Positions 9,304 through 18,516 of a DNA stretch of 64,000 bases are shown piece by piece. The notes beneath the pieces are model-generated. The model saw only the letters and a list, made by a program, of their open reading frames with translations, did no database searches and was not told the DNA's origin. Source of the stretch: Nitratireductor indicus C115 (lineage in GTDB: Bacteria > Pseudomonadota > Alphaproteobacteria > Rhizobiales > Rhizobiaceae); assembly GCF_000300515.1 (NCBI RefSeq), contig NZ_AMSI01000009.1, positions 154,626 to 218,625 of the forward strand, in the 5' to 3' direction. Positions within the stretch are counted from its first letter, which is position 1, and each line of letters begins with the position of its first letter. The position numbers and the translations under genes are program-made.

Positions 9304-11127
9304 ATGAAACTGCGCAACATTGCGATCATCGCCCATGTCGACCATGGGAAAACGACTCTTGTCGATCAGCTTCTGAAGCAGTCCGGCGCTTTCCGTGAAA
9401 ACCAGCGCATTGCCGAACGCGCCATGGATTCGAACGACATCGAAAAGGAACGCGGCATCACGATCCTTGCCAAGGCCACCTCGGTGGAATGGAAGGACAC
9501 CCGCATCAACATCGTCGACACACCCGGCCACGCCGATTTCGGCGGCGAGGTGGAGCGTATCCTGTCGATGGTGGATGGCGCCGTGCTTCTCGTGGATGCA
9601 GCCGAAGGCCCGATGCCCCAGACGAAGTTCGTCGTCGGCAAGGCGCTGAAGGTCGGCCTGAAGCCGATCGTCGCCATCAACAAGATCGATCGCCCGGACG
9701 CCCGCGCCGATGAGGTCATCAATGAGGTGTTCGATCTGTTTGCGGCTCTCGATGCGACGGACGAGCAGCTCGACTTCCCGATCCTTTACGGCTCGGGCCG
9801 CGATGGCTGGATGAACCATAACCCCGAGGGGCCGAAGGATCAGGAGCTCGCTCCGCTTTTCGATCTGGTTCTGGAACACGTGCCGGAGCCGGCCACGGAA
9901 GCCGGCCCGTTCCGCATGATCGGGACGATCCTTGAGGCAAACCCCTTCCTGGGCCGCATCATCACTGGCCGCGTCGCGGCCGGTTCGGTGAAGCCGAACC
10001 AGGCGGTGAAGGTGTTGCATCACGACGGTTCGCTTCTGGAAAGCGGCCGTGTGTCGAAGATTCTCGCTTTCCGCGGTCTTGAGCGCCAGCCCATCGAGGA
10101 AGCGCAGGCGGGCGATATCGTCGCCATTGCGGGCCTTTCCAAGGGTACTGTCGCCGATACGTTCTGCGATCCGTCCATCGACGCACCGATGGCTGCACAG
10201 CCCATCGATCCGCCGACCGTGACCATGAGCTTCATCGTCAACGATTCCCCGCTTGCCGGTACCGAGGGTGACAAGGTGACGAGCCGTGTCATCCGCGACC
10301 GCCTCCTGAAGGAGGCCGAGGGCAATGTGGCGCTGAAGATCGAGGAAGCGGAGGACAAGGATTCCTTCTACGTCTCCGGTCGTGGCGAACTGCAGCTCGC
10401 AGTGCTTATCGAGACCATGCGCCGCGAAGGCTTCGAACTTGCCGTGTCGCGTCCACGCGTCGTCATGCAGAAGGACGAGAGCGGCCAGCTTCTGGAGCCC
10501 ATCGAAGAGGTGGTCATCGACGTGGACGAGGAGCACTCGGGCATCGTCGTGCAGAAGATGTCGGAGCGCAAGGCCGAGATGGTCGAGCTGCGCCCCTCGG
10601 GCGGCGACCGTCAGCGCCTCGTCTTCCACGCGCCGACGCGCGGCCTGATCGGCTATCAGTCGGAGCTGCTTACGGACACGCGCGGCACGGCCATCATGAA
10701 CCGGCTGTTCCACGAATATCAGCCTTATAAGGGTGAGATCGCCGGCCGTATCAACGGCGTGCTTATCTCGAACGACAATGGCGAGGCGGCAGCCTACGCC
10801 CTGTTCAACCTGGAAGATCGCGGCCCGATGGTCATCGACGCGGGCACCAAGGTCTATCAGGGCATGATCATCGGCATTCACAGCCGCGACAACGACCTCG
10901 AAGTCAATGTGCTGAAGGGCAAGAAGCTCACCAACATCCGCGCCGCCGGCAAGGATGAGGCGGTGAAGCTTACACCGCCGATCCGCATGACGCTGGAGCG
11001 TGCTCTGTCGTGGATCCAGGACGATGAGCTGGTCGAGGTGACGCCGAAGTCGATACGCCTGCGCAAGCTCTATCTCGATCCGCATGAGCGCAAGCGGTTC
11101 GAAAAGCAGAAGGCCGGCGCGGCCTGA
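9304..11127 (+). CDS. typA: Translational GTPase TypA/BipA
   Basis: 607 residues, starting at the ATG at 9304 ([19 protein letters not shown]). G1 (AHVDHGKT), G2 (ERGITI), G3 (DTPGHADF) and G4 (NKIDRPDAR) are all present, followed by EF-G-like domains III and V and the BipA-specific C-terminus ([24 protein letters not shown] region). TypA binds ribosomes and acts in late 50S assembly and stress or cold adaptation. An upstream in-frame extension lacks family similarity. A strong intrinsic terminator follows directly. Confidence 0.98.
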   Translation: MKLRNIAIIAHVDHGKTTLVDQLLKQSGAFRENQRIAERAMDSNDIEKERGITILAKATSVEWKDTRINIVDTPGHADFGGEVERILSMVDGAVLLVDAAEGPMPQTKFVVGKALKVGLKPIVAINKIDRPDARADEVINEVFDLFAALDATDEQLDFPILYGSGRDGWMNHNPEGPKDQELAPLFDLVLEHVPEPATEAGPFRMIGTILEANPFLGRIITGRVAAGSVKPNQAVKVLHHDGSLLESGRVSKILAFRGLERQPIEEAQAGDIVAIAGLSKGTVADTFCDPSIDAPMAAQPIDPPTVTMSFIVNDSPLAGTEGDKVTSRVIRDRLLKEAEGNVALKIEEAEDKDSFYVSGRGELQLAVLIETMRREGFELAVSRPRVVMQKDESGQLLEPIEEVVIDVDEEHSGIVVQKMSERKAEMVELRPSGGDRQRLVFHAPTRGLIGYQSELLTDTRGTAIMNRLFHEYQPYKGEIAGRINGVLISNDNGEAAAYALFNLEDRGPMVIDAGTKVYQGMIIGIHSRDNDLEVNVLKGKKLTNIRAAGKDEAVKLTPPIRMTLERALSWIQDDELVEVTPKSIRLRKLYLDPHERKRFEKQKAGAA

Positions 11128-11149
11128 CGGCAGAACCGTTCAAATCAGA

Positions 11150-11180
11150 CAGCCGGATCTTTTGATCCGGCTGTTTTTTT
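11150..11180 (+). terminator. Rho-independent terminator of typA
   Basis: A perfect 10-base-pair stem (CAGCCGGATC / GATCCGGCTG) with a TTTT loop is followed by seven T residues. It begins about 20 bases after the typA stop codon and is a textbook intrinsic terminator for the plus strand. Confidence 0.95.
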
Positions 11181-11279
11181 GTGCGAAAGGATGAGGATGG
11201 GGCAGCGTGGATGCCTTTGCTGGAGCATCCAGTCTTGCGCATTTCCGCCTGACGCGAAACGCTGCTCGCCAGCACTGCC

Positions 11280-11924
11280 TCAGTCGAGGATGGGGCGCTC
11301 GAAATCGCCGGTCTTGGGGTCCATGACCCACAATTCTCCGCTGGAGATGTCGAACCAGGCGCCATGCAGGGTCAGGCGGCCTTTCTCCTCGAGAATCTTG
11401 ACGCAGGGAAAGCTGCGCAGATTGTTGACCTGGTAACGGATGGAGATGCGCTCCAGCGCCGTCTGGCGTTCCGCGGGCGTCATCATCGCGTTGCCGGAAA
11501 TCGCCTCGGCGGCGGGCGCCACAAGGTTCATCCACTTGCCGATGAAATCGCCCGGCGACAGCGGTTCTGCCGATGGGTTCAGTGCCGCGCCGATGCCGCC
11601 GCAACGGCCATGGCCCATCACGATGATATGCTGCACCTTGAGGCTCTGCACGGCGAATTCCAGAGCGGCGGATGTGCCGTGATGCTGGTCATCGGGTGCA
11701 TAAGGCGGCACGAGATTGGCAACATTGCGCACGACAAAAAGCTCGCCGGGGCCACAATCGAAGATCGTCTCCGGTGCGGCGCGGGAATCGCAGCAGGCAA
11801 TGACCATTGTTTTCGGGGATTGGCCTTGCTTGGCCAATGAACGGTAACGATCGCTTTCGGCGGCATAGCGCCCGGCCATGAAGTTGCGATAGCCGGCGAG
11901 CAGCCTTTCTGGCAGATGGGTCAT
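11280..11924 (-). CDS. Beta-class carbonic anhydrase
   Basis: I use the ATG at 11924 (MTHLPERLL, 214 residues); a TTG 36 bases further upstream would add 12 residues without family support. Zinc ligands and catalytic dyad are visible: ACCDSR (Cys44, Asp46, Arg48) and MGHGRCGG (His and Cys). FVVRNVANLVPPY is also a beta-CA hallmark. It interconverts CO2 and bicarbonate in the cytoplasm. It lies 54 bases downstream of pdxY on the same strand and may be the last gene of that transcript. Confidence 0.95.
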   Translation of the reverse strand: MTHLPERLLAGYRNFMAGRYAAESDRYRSLAKQGQSPKTMVIACCDSRAAPETIFDCGPGELFVVRNVANLVPPYAPDDQHHGTSAALEFAVQSLKVQHIIVMGHGRCGGIGAALNPSAEPLSPGDFIGKWMNLVAPAAEAISGNAMMTPAERQTALERISIRYQVNNLRSFPCVKILEEKGRLTLHGAWFDISSGELWVMDPKTGDFERPILD

Positions 11925-11978
11925 GGGAAGCCGAATAGCCGGAAACGCGTCGTCAGGCAATGCGATTTTGCATGCCGG

Positions 11979-12863
11979 TCACGCCGCATGCGAGGCGCCG
12001 TCATCAACCGCGCTTGCATTTATCGGGACAAGCGGCTGGGTCAGGCTCGAACGATCCGTTTCAAGCATTAGTTCGTCTGCGCCCCGGGCGGCCGCCTTGC
12101 CGAGAAGCTCGATCACAGACCCGGTGGCAAGAGCCAGCGCCTCGGCCGGTTTTTCCCCAGAGAGAAGGCGGGCCAGATAAAGCGCCGCGGTAAGATCGCC
12201 GGTGCCGTTCGGCGCATTGGCGACCGTTTCATGCTCCGCGCGCAACGCGTCTTTTCCGGTAACGAGCAGGTTGGCCTGCCTCGCTTCGTTCTCGGTGGGC
12301 GCGGAGGTGACCAGCACGCAATCGGGACCCGCCACGCGTGCTGCCGCGATTGCCGCCTGCGTCGTGCCTGCGTTCCTTCCCGTCAGCCACTCGAGCTCGA
12401 AACGATTGGGGGTGGCGATATCGGCGAGCGGCATCAGCCGGTCGCGCATGGCGGCGGCCGTTGCCTCCGGCACGTAGAGGCCCTGCCTGTCGCCCAGTAC
12501 CGGATCGCAGACATACAAAGCATCGGGATTGCGCTGGCGCAGCTCGTTCACGAGGCTTGCCACCGCATCGGCCTGGCTCGCATGGCCGAGATAGCCGCTC
12601 AGAACAGCCTGGACCTCACCCAGCCATGGCGCGTTTTCCAGATCGTGCATGAAGCTGGCAAATGTTTCCGCTTCCGGAACGATGCGGGTGGCAGGTCCGT
12701 GACCGGGGTGCCATGGAAGCAGGATCGTGGGGACGGCCCATACGGGAAACCCAAGCGATTCCAATGCAAAAACGGCGGCGCGATTGCCTACGGTGCCGCG
12801 CGCCACATGGCTTGAAACAACGATCACGGCGCGCTTGGCGCCCTTCAATTCCTGATCCTGCAT
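11979..12863 (-). CDS. pdxY: Pyridoxal kinase PdxY
   Basis: 294 residues of the ribokinase-like fold. SSHVARGTVGNRAAVFALE is the PdxY/PdxK N-terminus, VCDPVLGD and IATPNRFELEWLTG are family motifs, and NGTGDLTAALYLARLL contains the GTGD anion-hole/catalytic Asp motif. It phosphorylates pyridoxal in the PLP salvage pathway. The gene begins 6 bases after the stop of a small membrane-protein gene on the same strand, so both are probably one transcript. Confidence 0.93.
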   Translation of the reverse strand: MQDQELKGAKRAVIVVSSHVARGTVGNRAAVFALESLGFPVWAVPTILLPWHPGHGPATRIVPEAETFASFMHDLENAPWLGEVQAVLSGYLGHASQADAVASLVNELRQRNPDALYVCDPVLGDRQGLYVPEATAAAMRDRLMPLADIATPNRFELEWLTGRNAGTTQAAIAAARVAGPDCVLVTSAPTENEARQANLLVTGKDALRAEHETVANAPNGTGDLTAALYLARLLSGEKPAEALALATGSVIELLGKAAARGADELMLETDRSSLTQPLVPINASAVDDGASHAA

Positions 12864-12869
12864 ATGCTG

Positions 12870-13166
12870 CTATCCGCCCAGAACGTAGAACAAAAGCCAG
12901 AGAATGAAGATGACGAGAACACTCACAGCAATGAAGCGACCGATGCGGGTTCCCCAAAGTTCGACCGGGTCCTTGTCATCCACGTCGCGTGCGGCGACGT
13001 GATCGCGCACACGGGTCATCACGGAAGCATCGCTCTCGCGCCCGATGCGGGCGAGGATGCGGCGGGATTCCGACATCGCCTCGTCCCGGCCGCCGCTTCC
13101 GGCTTTATCGGGGGCACTGTTGCGGGCTTCATTCCGAGCCGCGTCGTTTTCCGGTCGTGGAGCCAT
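12870..13166 (-). CDS. Small membrane-anchored protein of unknown function
   Basis: 98 residues: a charged, probably disordered N-terminal half (MAPRPENDAARNEARNS), a mixed helical section (RILARIGRESDASVMTRVRDHVAARD) and a single C-terminal membrane helix (FIAVSVLVIFILWLLFYVL). This makes it a candidate tail-anchored protein. I do not recognise a named family. It is 6 bases upstream of pdxY and divergent from lemA, which supports a real gene. Confidence 0.75.
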   Translation of the reverse strand: MAPRPENDAARNEARNSAPDKAGSGGRDEAMSESRRILARIGRESDASVMTRVRDHVAARDVDDKDPVELWGTRIGRFIAVSVLVIFILWLLFYVLGG

Positions 13167-13290
13167 GCGACAATACCTGGTGAAAAGCTTCCATTGAACC
13201 TATAGCATGGGGTCGACATTCGGAATTGGTTTCCTATCACTGGACCAAATCCTATCGTTACGAGACTTAATGCAGATGAAGGAATGCTCC

Positions 13291-13929
13291 ATGTCTGTCG
13301 CAAAGCCGCTGGGCGCGGGTGTTCCGCGCGGAATTCTTGCCATTGTCGCTCTCTTTCTCATGTTGCCGCTTCTATCCGCATGCGGGTTCAACACGATCCC
13401 GACGCGGGAAGAGCAGGCGAAAGCCGCCTGGAGCGAAGTCCTCAACCAATACCAGCGCCGGGCCGACCTGATCCCCAATCTTGTGGAGACGGTCAAAGGC
13501 TATGCGGCGCAGGAGCGTGAGGTTCTGCAGGGTGTCGTGGAAGCGCGCGCCAAGGCAACGCAGGTGCAGGTGTCGCCCGAGATGCTCACCAATCCCGATG
13601 CCTTCAAGGCGTTTCAGGAAGGGCAGTCGGGCCTGACGGGCGCCTTGTCGCGCCTTCTGGCGGTTGTCGAAAACTATCCTGACCTGAAGTCCAACCAGAA
13701 TTTCCTGGCGCTGCAAGCCCAGCTTGAGGGCACGGAAAACCGCATTGCGGTGGCACGGCGTGACTATATCGAGGCGGTGCGCCTTTACAACACGTCGCTT
13801 CGCACGCTGCCGAGCATGCTGTGGGCGAAATTCTGGTTCACCGACGCCAAGCCTTTCGAAACCTTCACCATTGCGGAAGACAAGATGGAAGTGCCGTCGG
13901 TGAATTTCGGCACGCAGAACGGCGGGTAA
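13291..13929 (+). CDS. lemA: LemA family lipoprotein
   Basis: The start at 13291 has an AAGGA site 7 bases upstream; a frame extending back to 13207 has no such site. The 212-residue product has a lipoprotein signal ending LLSAC, then the LemA helical-bundle signature NTIPTREEQAKAAWSEVLNQYQRR and RADLIPNLVETVKGYA. LemA proteins are membrane-tethered helical bundles of uncertain function. The two downstream TPM-domain genes form the conserved lemA-TPM arrangement seen in many bacteria. Confidence 0.93.
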   Translation: MSVAKPLGAGVPRGILAIVALFLMLPLLSACGFNTIPTREEQAKAAWSEVLNQYQRRADLIPNLVETVKGYAAQEREVLQGVVEARAKATQVQVSPEMLTNPDAFKAFQEGQSGLTGALSRLLAVVENYPDLKSNQNFLALQAQLEGTENRIAVARRDYIEAVRLYNTSLRTLPSMLWAKFWFTDAKPFETFTIAEDKMEVPSVNFGTQNGG

Positions 13930-13945
13930 GCGGGGCCATCCGGTG

Positions 13946-14782
13946 ATGTTCCATGCGTTCTGGCGCGGCTTGCCGCGCCGCATGTGGATCGGGCGAGGGC
14001 TGCTCCGCCTGTCTTTCCTTGCTTCGATGCTGCTTGCCCTCTTCGCGCTGCCGGTCATGGCGGCCGAAATACCGGCGCTTACGGGCCGGGTGGTCGACAA
14101 TGCCGGGATTATCGACGAAGCGAGCGAAGGCTCGCTTACGGATCGGCTCGCGGCCTTCGAGCAGAAATCCTCCGATCAGATCGTGGTCGCCACCATCAAG
14201 AGCCTCGATGGCGAAGCACTGGAACCTTACGCGAACCGAATGTTTCGCACCTGGGGCTTGGGGCAGGCGGGCGAGAACAACGGCGTGCTTCTTCTGGTGG
14301 CGCTCGACGACCGCAAGATGCGGATCGAAGTGGGGTATGGGCTCGAAGGTACGCTGACGGACCTGCATTCCAAGCTGATCATCGAGAACACCATGGTGCC
14401 GGCGTTTCGCGCAGGCGATTTCTCCGGCGGCATCAGCCGCGCAGTGGATGACATCATCGCTGTTCTGGAGGGCAATGGCGCCGAACTTGAAGCGCGCGCC
14501 AAGCGCAACGAGACGAGCATTTCCGGCGAGGACATTGTCGGCGGCATTTTCGTCGTGATCTGGGCAACGATCTTCTTCGGCACGTTCGGCGTGATGTTTT
14601 TCGCACGCATTTTCGGAAAGAAGGTGGGGCGCGGGCGTTACCGCTGGCTTGGCATGACGGTGGACTACAACAGCTCGTCGGGTGGCGGGCGTTCTTCCGG
14701 CGGCGGCTTTTCGAGCGGAGGCGGCGGCTTCTCCGGCGGGGGCGGTTCGTCGGGCGGCGGCGGCGCTTCGGGGAGCTGGTGA
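13946..14782 (+). CDS. TPM domain protein with glycine/serine-rich tail (YgcG-like)
   Basis: 278 residues from the ATG at 13946 (a GTG at 13943 is also possible). A signal peptide ends near LPVMAAEIPA, followed by a TPM domain (ALTGRVVDNAGIIDEASEGSL, GQAGENNGVLLLVALDDRKMRIEVGYGLEG), a membrane helix (GGIFVVIWATIFFGTFGVMF) and a low-complexity tail with repeated SSGGG units, typical of this family. TPM domains have been described as phosphatase-like or thylakoid photosystem-maintenance folds; the bacterial role is unclear. It sits 16 bases after lemA and one base before a second TPM gene. Confidence 0.9.
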   Translation: MFHAFWRGLPRRMWIGRGLLRLSFLASMLLALFALPVMAAEIPALTGRVVDNAGIIDEASEGSLTDRLAAFEQKSSDQIVVATIKSLDGEALEPYANRMFRTWGLGQAGENNGVLLLVALDDRKMRIEVGYGLEGTLTDLHSKLIIENTMVPAFRAGDFSGGISRAVDDIIAVLEGNGAELEARAKRNETSISGEDIVGGIFVVIWATIFFGTFGVMFFARIFGKKVGRGRYRWLGMTVDYNSSSGGGRSSGGGFSSGGGGFSGGGGSSGGGGASGSW

Positions 14783-14783
14783 G

Positions 14784-15428
14784 ATGAAGAGAGTGAAGCA
14801 TATGCTTTCCGCCGCCGATCATGATCGGGTCGCGAAGGCCATCGGCGCTGCCGAAAAGCGGACCAGCGGTGAGATCTATTGCGTGCTCGCGCATCGGAGC
14901 GATGCCTATTTCTATCCCGCGGCCCTGATGGCGGCGGCGATTGTCCTTGTGCTCGGGTTCCTTGCCGCAGTTGTTTTGAAGGCGCTCTGGATTACGGTCG
15001 ACCCGCTGACCATTCCGGCAGCCCAGATCATGACCTTCCTACTTATTGCGGTGCTCTTTGCCTGCTATCCGGCGCTGCGGGTTTCCCTGATGCCGTGGCC
15101 GCTGCGCTACCGGCGGGCGCACGACAATGCGCAAAAGCAGTTTCTTGCCCACAACATCCACATGACGCAGAACCGCACGGGCGTTCTCATCTTCGTTTCG
15201 CTTGCCGAGCGTTATGTGGAGGTGGTGGCAGACAACGAGATCAACGCGAAGGTCGAGCAGGCCGTCTGGGACAAGACGGTCGATATCCTGCTCGATCATG
15301 CCGGGCGCGGGGCGCTTGCAGAGGGCTTCGTATGTGCGGTGGAGCAGGTTGGCGAAGTTCTCACAAAGCATTTTCCGGCGGGCAGCAGCAACCCCAATGA
15401 GATCGAAGATCGCCTGACGGAAATCTGA
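14784..15428 (+). CDS. TPM domain membrane protein
   Basis: 214 residues from the ATG at 14784, one base after the previous stop. An N-terminal portion of the TPM fold (DHDRVAKAIGAAEKRTSGEIYCVLAHRSDAY) is interrupted by two membrane helices (about residues 42-65 and 78-98), then the domain resumes (NRTGVLIFVSLAERYVEVVADNEI and LTKHFP). It completes the lemA-TPM-TPM unit, whose products are probably a membrane complex facing the periplasm. Confidence 0.88.
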   Translation: MKRVKHMLSAADHDRVAKAIGAAEKRTSGEIYCVLAHRSDAYFYPAALMAAAIVLVLGFLAAVVLKALWITVDPLTIPAAQIMTFLLIAVLFACYPALRVSLMPWPLRYRRAHDNAQKQFLAHNIHMTQNRTGVLIFVSLAERYVEVVADNEINAKVEQAVWDKTVDILLDHAGRGALAEGFVCAVEQVGEVLTKHFPAGSSNPNEIEDRLTEI

Positions 15429-15513
15429 TTTTCCACCGGGCGAGAAACAATTCAAAAGCGGAGGTGCATCGCGCTTGCGCATCGCCCGCCGACGCAGCTA
15501 TGGTTAAGAAACC

Positions 15514-16020
15514 ATGAACACGCTGACGATCGACATCAGACGGGCAGAACCTGCGGACGCGGAAGCGGTCGCCGAGGTGCATGATACCGCATGGCGGGGA
15601 GCCTATACGGGCATTATTCCCTACAGCGCCCTCAACCGCATGGTCGGGCGGCGCGGGCCGCGCTGGTGGGCGAATGCGATCCGCCGTTCGGCCACGGTGC
15701 TGGTGCTGGAGATTGGCGGAGAAATAGCCGGCTACGCCACCCTGGGCCGGAATCGGGCCCGGGAATTGCCGCAGGAAGGCGAAATCTACGAGCTTTACCT
15801 GCGCCCCGAATATCAGGGCGTCGGACTCGGCAAACGTCTTTTCACGGCGGCTCGGGAAATGCTCGTTGCGCATGGGCTGGACGGGCTCGTGGTCTGGGCG
15901 CTGGAGGACAACGATCCGGCACTTTCCTTCTATGCCGGTGCGGGCGGCCGCGATGTCGCCGAGGGTGTCGAGGTTTTCGACAACAAGGCCCTGCGCAAGC
16001 TTGCCTTCGTCTGGGACTGA
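15514..16020 (+). CDS. GNAT family N-acetyltransferase
   Basis: 168 residues. Motif A is clear: EIYELYLRPEYQGVGLGKRLFTAARE contains the Q-x-x-G-x-G acetyl-CoA pyrophosphate loop, followed by LDGLVVWALEDNDPALSFYAGAGG. The N-terminus (IRRAEPADAEAVAEVHDTAWRGAYTGIIP) is typical of the RimI-like GNATs. The acceptor substrate is unknown. Monocistronic by spacing. Confidence 0.93.
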   Translation: MNTLTIDIRRAEPADAEAVAEVHDTAWRGAYTGIIPYSALNRMVGRRGPRWWANAIRRSATVLVLEIGGEIAGYATLGRNRARELPQEGEIYELYLRPEYQGVGLGKRLFTAAREMLVAHGLDGLVVWALEDNDPALSFYAGAGGRDVAEGVEVFDNKALRKLAFVWD

Positions 16021-16206
16021 AAGACAGGCCGATTTCCTTTTCTGTCGCCTGAAATTGCCGCAGCGCAACATGAGTTGCATTGCCTTGGCGCGCGTGACGC
16101 GATAAAGCCCTTCCCATTCCTCCCAGGCTGTGTGTCCGGCAGGCCTCATGACGGTCGCGCCGGTCCTTCGCAGCCCTTACCAGCAGTATGAAGGACTTCA
16201 CCGCCC

Positions 16207-16746
16207 ATGCGCATCGACGCCATCAGCACCGGCGACAATCCCCCGGAAGACGTCAACGTCATCATCGAAGTTCCGGTCGGCGGCCAGCCGATCAAGTATG
16301 AGATGGACAAGAAATCCGGCACGCTGGTCGTAGACCGCTTCCTCTATACGCCGATGACCTATCCCGGCAATTACGGCTTCGTGCCGCATACGCTGTCCGA
16401 CGATGGCGACCCCATCGACGTGCTCGTGTGCAATACGCGCCAGCTCATTCCCGGTTGCGTCATCAATGTGCGCCCCATCGGCGTTCTGGTGATGGAAGAC
16501 AATTCCGGCCAGGACGAGAAGATCATCGCCGTACCTTCTCCGCATCTCACTCGCCGCTATGAGAATGTGAAGGACTACAAGGATCTGCCGGAAATCACCC
16601 TGCAGCAGATTCAGCATTTCTTCGAGCACTACAAGGATCTGGAGCCCGGCAAGTGGGTCAAGATCGGCGACTGGATGGATGCTTCGGCGGCACGCCGCCT
16701 CATCGTCGAAGCCATCGATCGCGCCAAGGCGAACCCGACCGACTGA
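16207..16746 (+). CDS. ppa: Inorganic pyrophosphatase
   Basis: 179 residues, the standard length of the soluble family I enzyme. Visible motifs are [16 protein letters not shown], the signature DGDPIDVLV with the metal-binding aspartates, and [17 protein letters not shown]. It hydrolyses pyrophosphate and drives biosynthetic reactions. It is followed by a long hairpin that separates it from the convergent gene. Confidence 0.97.
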   Translation: MRIDAISTGDNPPEDVNVIIEVPVGGQPIKYEMDKKSGTLVVDRFLYTPMTYPGNYGFVPHTLSDDGDPIDVLVCNTRQLIPGCVINVRPIGVLVMEDNSGQDEKIIAVPSPHLTRRYENVKDYKDLPEITLQQIQHFFEHYKDLEPGKWVKIGDWMDASAARRLIVEAIDRAKANPTD

Positions 16747-16784
16747 GGTTCGACCTGCGGGTTCTGCACCCGCGAGACTTGAAA

Positions 16785-16830
16785 ACAGGCGGTGCATGCA
16801 GGGAGCTTTGTCCCGGCATGCACCACCTGT
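16785..16830 (-). terminator. Long hairpin between convergent ppa and secreted-protein genes
   Basis: A 15-base stem at 16785-16799 pairs with 16816-16830 with one G-T-type mismatch, and the loop contains an inner GGGA/TCCC pair. On the minus strand the stem is followed by TTTT, so it best fits a terminator for the minus-strand gene ending at 16875; it could also slow transcripts from ppa. Confidence 0.7.
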
Positions 16831-16874
16831 TCGCGTTTGTACGGAAGCCTGGCGGGGTTTTACCTGGCCAACTT

Positions 16875-17486
16875 CTATTCGCTGCCGTCCCCTGTCGCTG
16901 GTGCGGGGAGAGGCACGGTCCCGGCATCGATCACCGGCTGATCGGCGCCGCAGGCAAAATCGAAAACCTGCTCATCGGCGATATGGCGGGCCTTTTCATT
17001 GGCGTTCTCGTTTCCGGTCGCCACTACATAGCCCAGAACGCAGCCGTCGCGCTCGGTGAGCTGGCCAACCTTCTCCACCACCAGAACTTCTATGTCCTTG
17101 TCACCTTCCTCGCCCTGGCTGACAAACCAGCGATGAATGGTCGTGAGCGGAACCTGTCGGGTTTCTTCCTTCAGAATGCGCCATTCCACAGTTGGCCCGG
17201 TCCTGTTGAAGGCTGAGAAGGATTCCCATGCGGGCGCGAGATCGCCGGTCGGGGGGAAGCCGTAAAAAAGCGATTCCCGAAGATCGCCGTAATAGACGAG
17301 CACGGGATAGCCGCGCCATCCCGGGCAAACGAAATTGGCCCAATCGGCGGGCTCGTCGGCGGGTGGTCCGGAAAACCGGGCGCAGTCCTTCTCAATGTCG
17401 AATTCGGTGTAGGCGCTTTCGATCTCGGCCGCCTGGGCAAGGCCCATCAAGCCGGCGAGAAAGAGAATCGAGAGTGGCAGCCGCAT
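16875..17486 (-). CDS. Secreted protein of unknown function
   Basis: 203 residues with a clear Sec signal peptide (MRLPLSILFLAGLMGLAQA, cleavage near AQA-AE). The mature part is acidic, with paired cysteines (DCARF, FVCPGW, DGCVLGY, FACGAD) suggesting periplasmic disulfides, and a FDIEKDC...W..CPGWRGYPVLV pattern I have seen in uncharacterised alphaproteobacterial proteins. The function is unknown. It is convergent with ppa. Confidence 0.78.
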   Translation of the reverse strand: MRLPLSILFLAGLMGLAQAAEIESAYTEFDIEKDCARFSGPPADEPADWANFVCPGWRGYPVLVYYGDLRESLFYGFPPTGDLAPAWESFSAFNRTGPTVEWRILKEETRQVPLTTIHRWFVSQGEEGDKDIEVLVVEKVGQLTERDGCVLGYVVATGNENANEKARHIADEQVFDFACGADQPVIDAGTVPLPAPATGDGSE

Positions 17487-17561
17487 CTTCGTCGCTCCGG
17501 TGCATTCGGTTCGGCGGAGCTTAACCCAAGGGTGCCGGGACCGAAATCGCTTTTCGGGCTC

Positions 17562-17882
17562 TCAGGCGAGGAGCCGTTTCAGGGCTTCGTGCAGCGCTGT
17601 CGGATCGCCCTTCAGCTCGACCGTTTTCAGACGCGCCGTCGCGCCGGAGACTACGGAGACGGCGCTTGCGGGAATGCCGAACCCTTTCGCGACCAGTTTC
17701 TCCAGCGCGGTATTGGCCTTGCCGTTTTCAGGAACGGCCCGCACCCGCGCCTTCATGTGGCTGCGGCCGTCATCGGTTTCACCCAGACCCTCCAGCGCAT
17801 CGCGTGACGCCTTCGGGGTGAGCCGTACGAACAGCACCAACCCCGCATCGGTCAGGCGGAAGCAGGCGGGCGTTTCCGCCAT
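17562..17882 (-). CDS. DUF167 (YggU) family protein
   Basis: 106 residues from the ATG at 17882. The conserved DUF167 core is visible: RLTPKASRDAL near the N-terminus and KARVRAVPENGKANTALEKLVAKGFGIPASAVSVVSGATARLKTVEL, including the P-x-x-G-x-A-N motif. The function is unknown although structures exist. It begins 2 bases after the yggT stop, matching the widespread yggT-yggU pairing. An upstream in-frame extension lies inside yggT and is rejected. Confidence 0.93.
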   Translation of the reverse strand: MAETPACFRLTDAGLVLFVRLTPKASRDALEGLGETDDGRSHMKARVRAVPENGKANTALEKLVAKGFGIPASAVSVVSGATARLKTVELKGDPTALHEALKRLLA

Positions 17883-17884
17883 GT

Positions 17885-18178
17885 TTATGAAAGAAGCGCG
17901 GGGGCGATGGTCGTCAGCAGGAACTGACGCAGGAAAAACAGGATCAGGAGCAAAATGATGGGCGAAATATCGATGCCGCCCAGATCCGGCAGCAGGTTGC
18001 GAATGGGACGCAGGGCGGGCTCGGTCACACGGAAAAGGAAATTGCCGATACTGCCCACGAACTGGTTGCGTGGGTTGACCACGTTGAATGCGTACAGCCA
18101 GGAAAAGACGGCCGATGCGATGATGAGCCACCAATAAATGTCGAGCGCCATGACGAGGGTCTGGATAAGCGCGAGCAT
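17885..18178 (-). CDS. YggT family membrane protein
   Basis: 97 residues with two hydrophobic segments and the family motif [42 protein letters not shown]. YggT proteins are small inner-membrane proteins implicated in osmotic or K+ homeostasis and cell shape, with no fixed function. It is the first gene of a two-gene unit with the DUF167 gene. Confidence 0.94.
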   Translation of the reverse strand: MLALIQTLVMALDIYWWLIIASAVFSWLYAFNVVNPRNQFVGSIGNFLFRVTEPALRPIRNLLPDLGGIDISPIILLLILFFLRQFLLTTIAPALLS

Positions 18179-18364
18179 GCCGGTCTCCTGGGCCGTGTTG
18201 ACTGTGGCGCGGGCTGCCGTTTCCGACCGTGCCGCAATGTTTGCGACATGTAGCCATTGCAGCCCGAAGCGGCAAGCCTACGCGGTGTTTTTACGGTTTC
18301 GGCACTGGTCCGCGTGTCGCCTCAGAAAACGATCTCGGGGACGCTCCAGACGGTAACTCGCTTC

Positions 18365-18393
18365 TTGACAGGCTGGCGTGCGCAGACCTAAAT
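18365..18393 (+). promoter_or_regulatory. Candidate sigma-70 promoter of tRNA-Ala
   Basis: A consensus TTGACA at 18365-18370 is followed after 17 bases by CTAAAT (18388-18393), and the tRNA 5' end is 19 bases further on. The -35 is perfect and the -10 weak, as is common in alphaproteobacteria. Confidence 0.6.
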
Positions 18394-18411
18394 GCGGCCC
18401 ATCGGTGGAAC

Positions 18412-18487
<76 letters not shown>

Positions 18488-18516
18488 AACCCGGCCTGAC
18501 CGCTGACAGGGTTTTG

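Noticed and set aside
9073-11085. A 670-codon open frame on the strand opposite typA
   Set aside because: It mirrors typA codon by codon, has no recognisable domain, and arises from GC-rich third-position bias.
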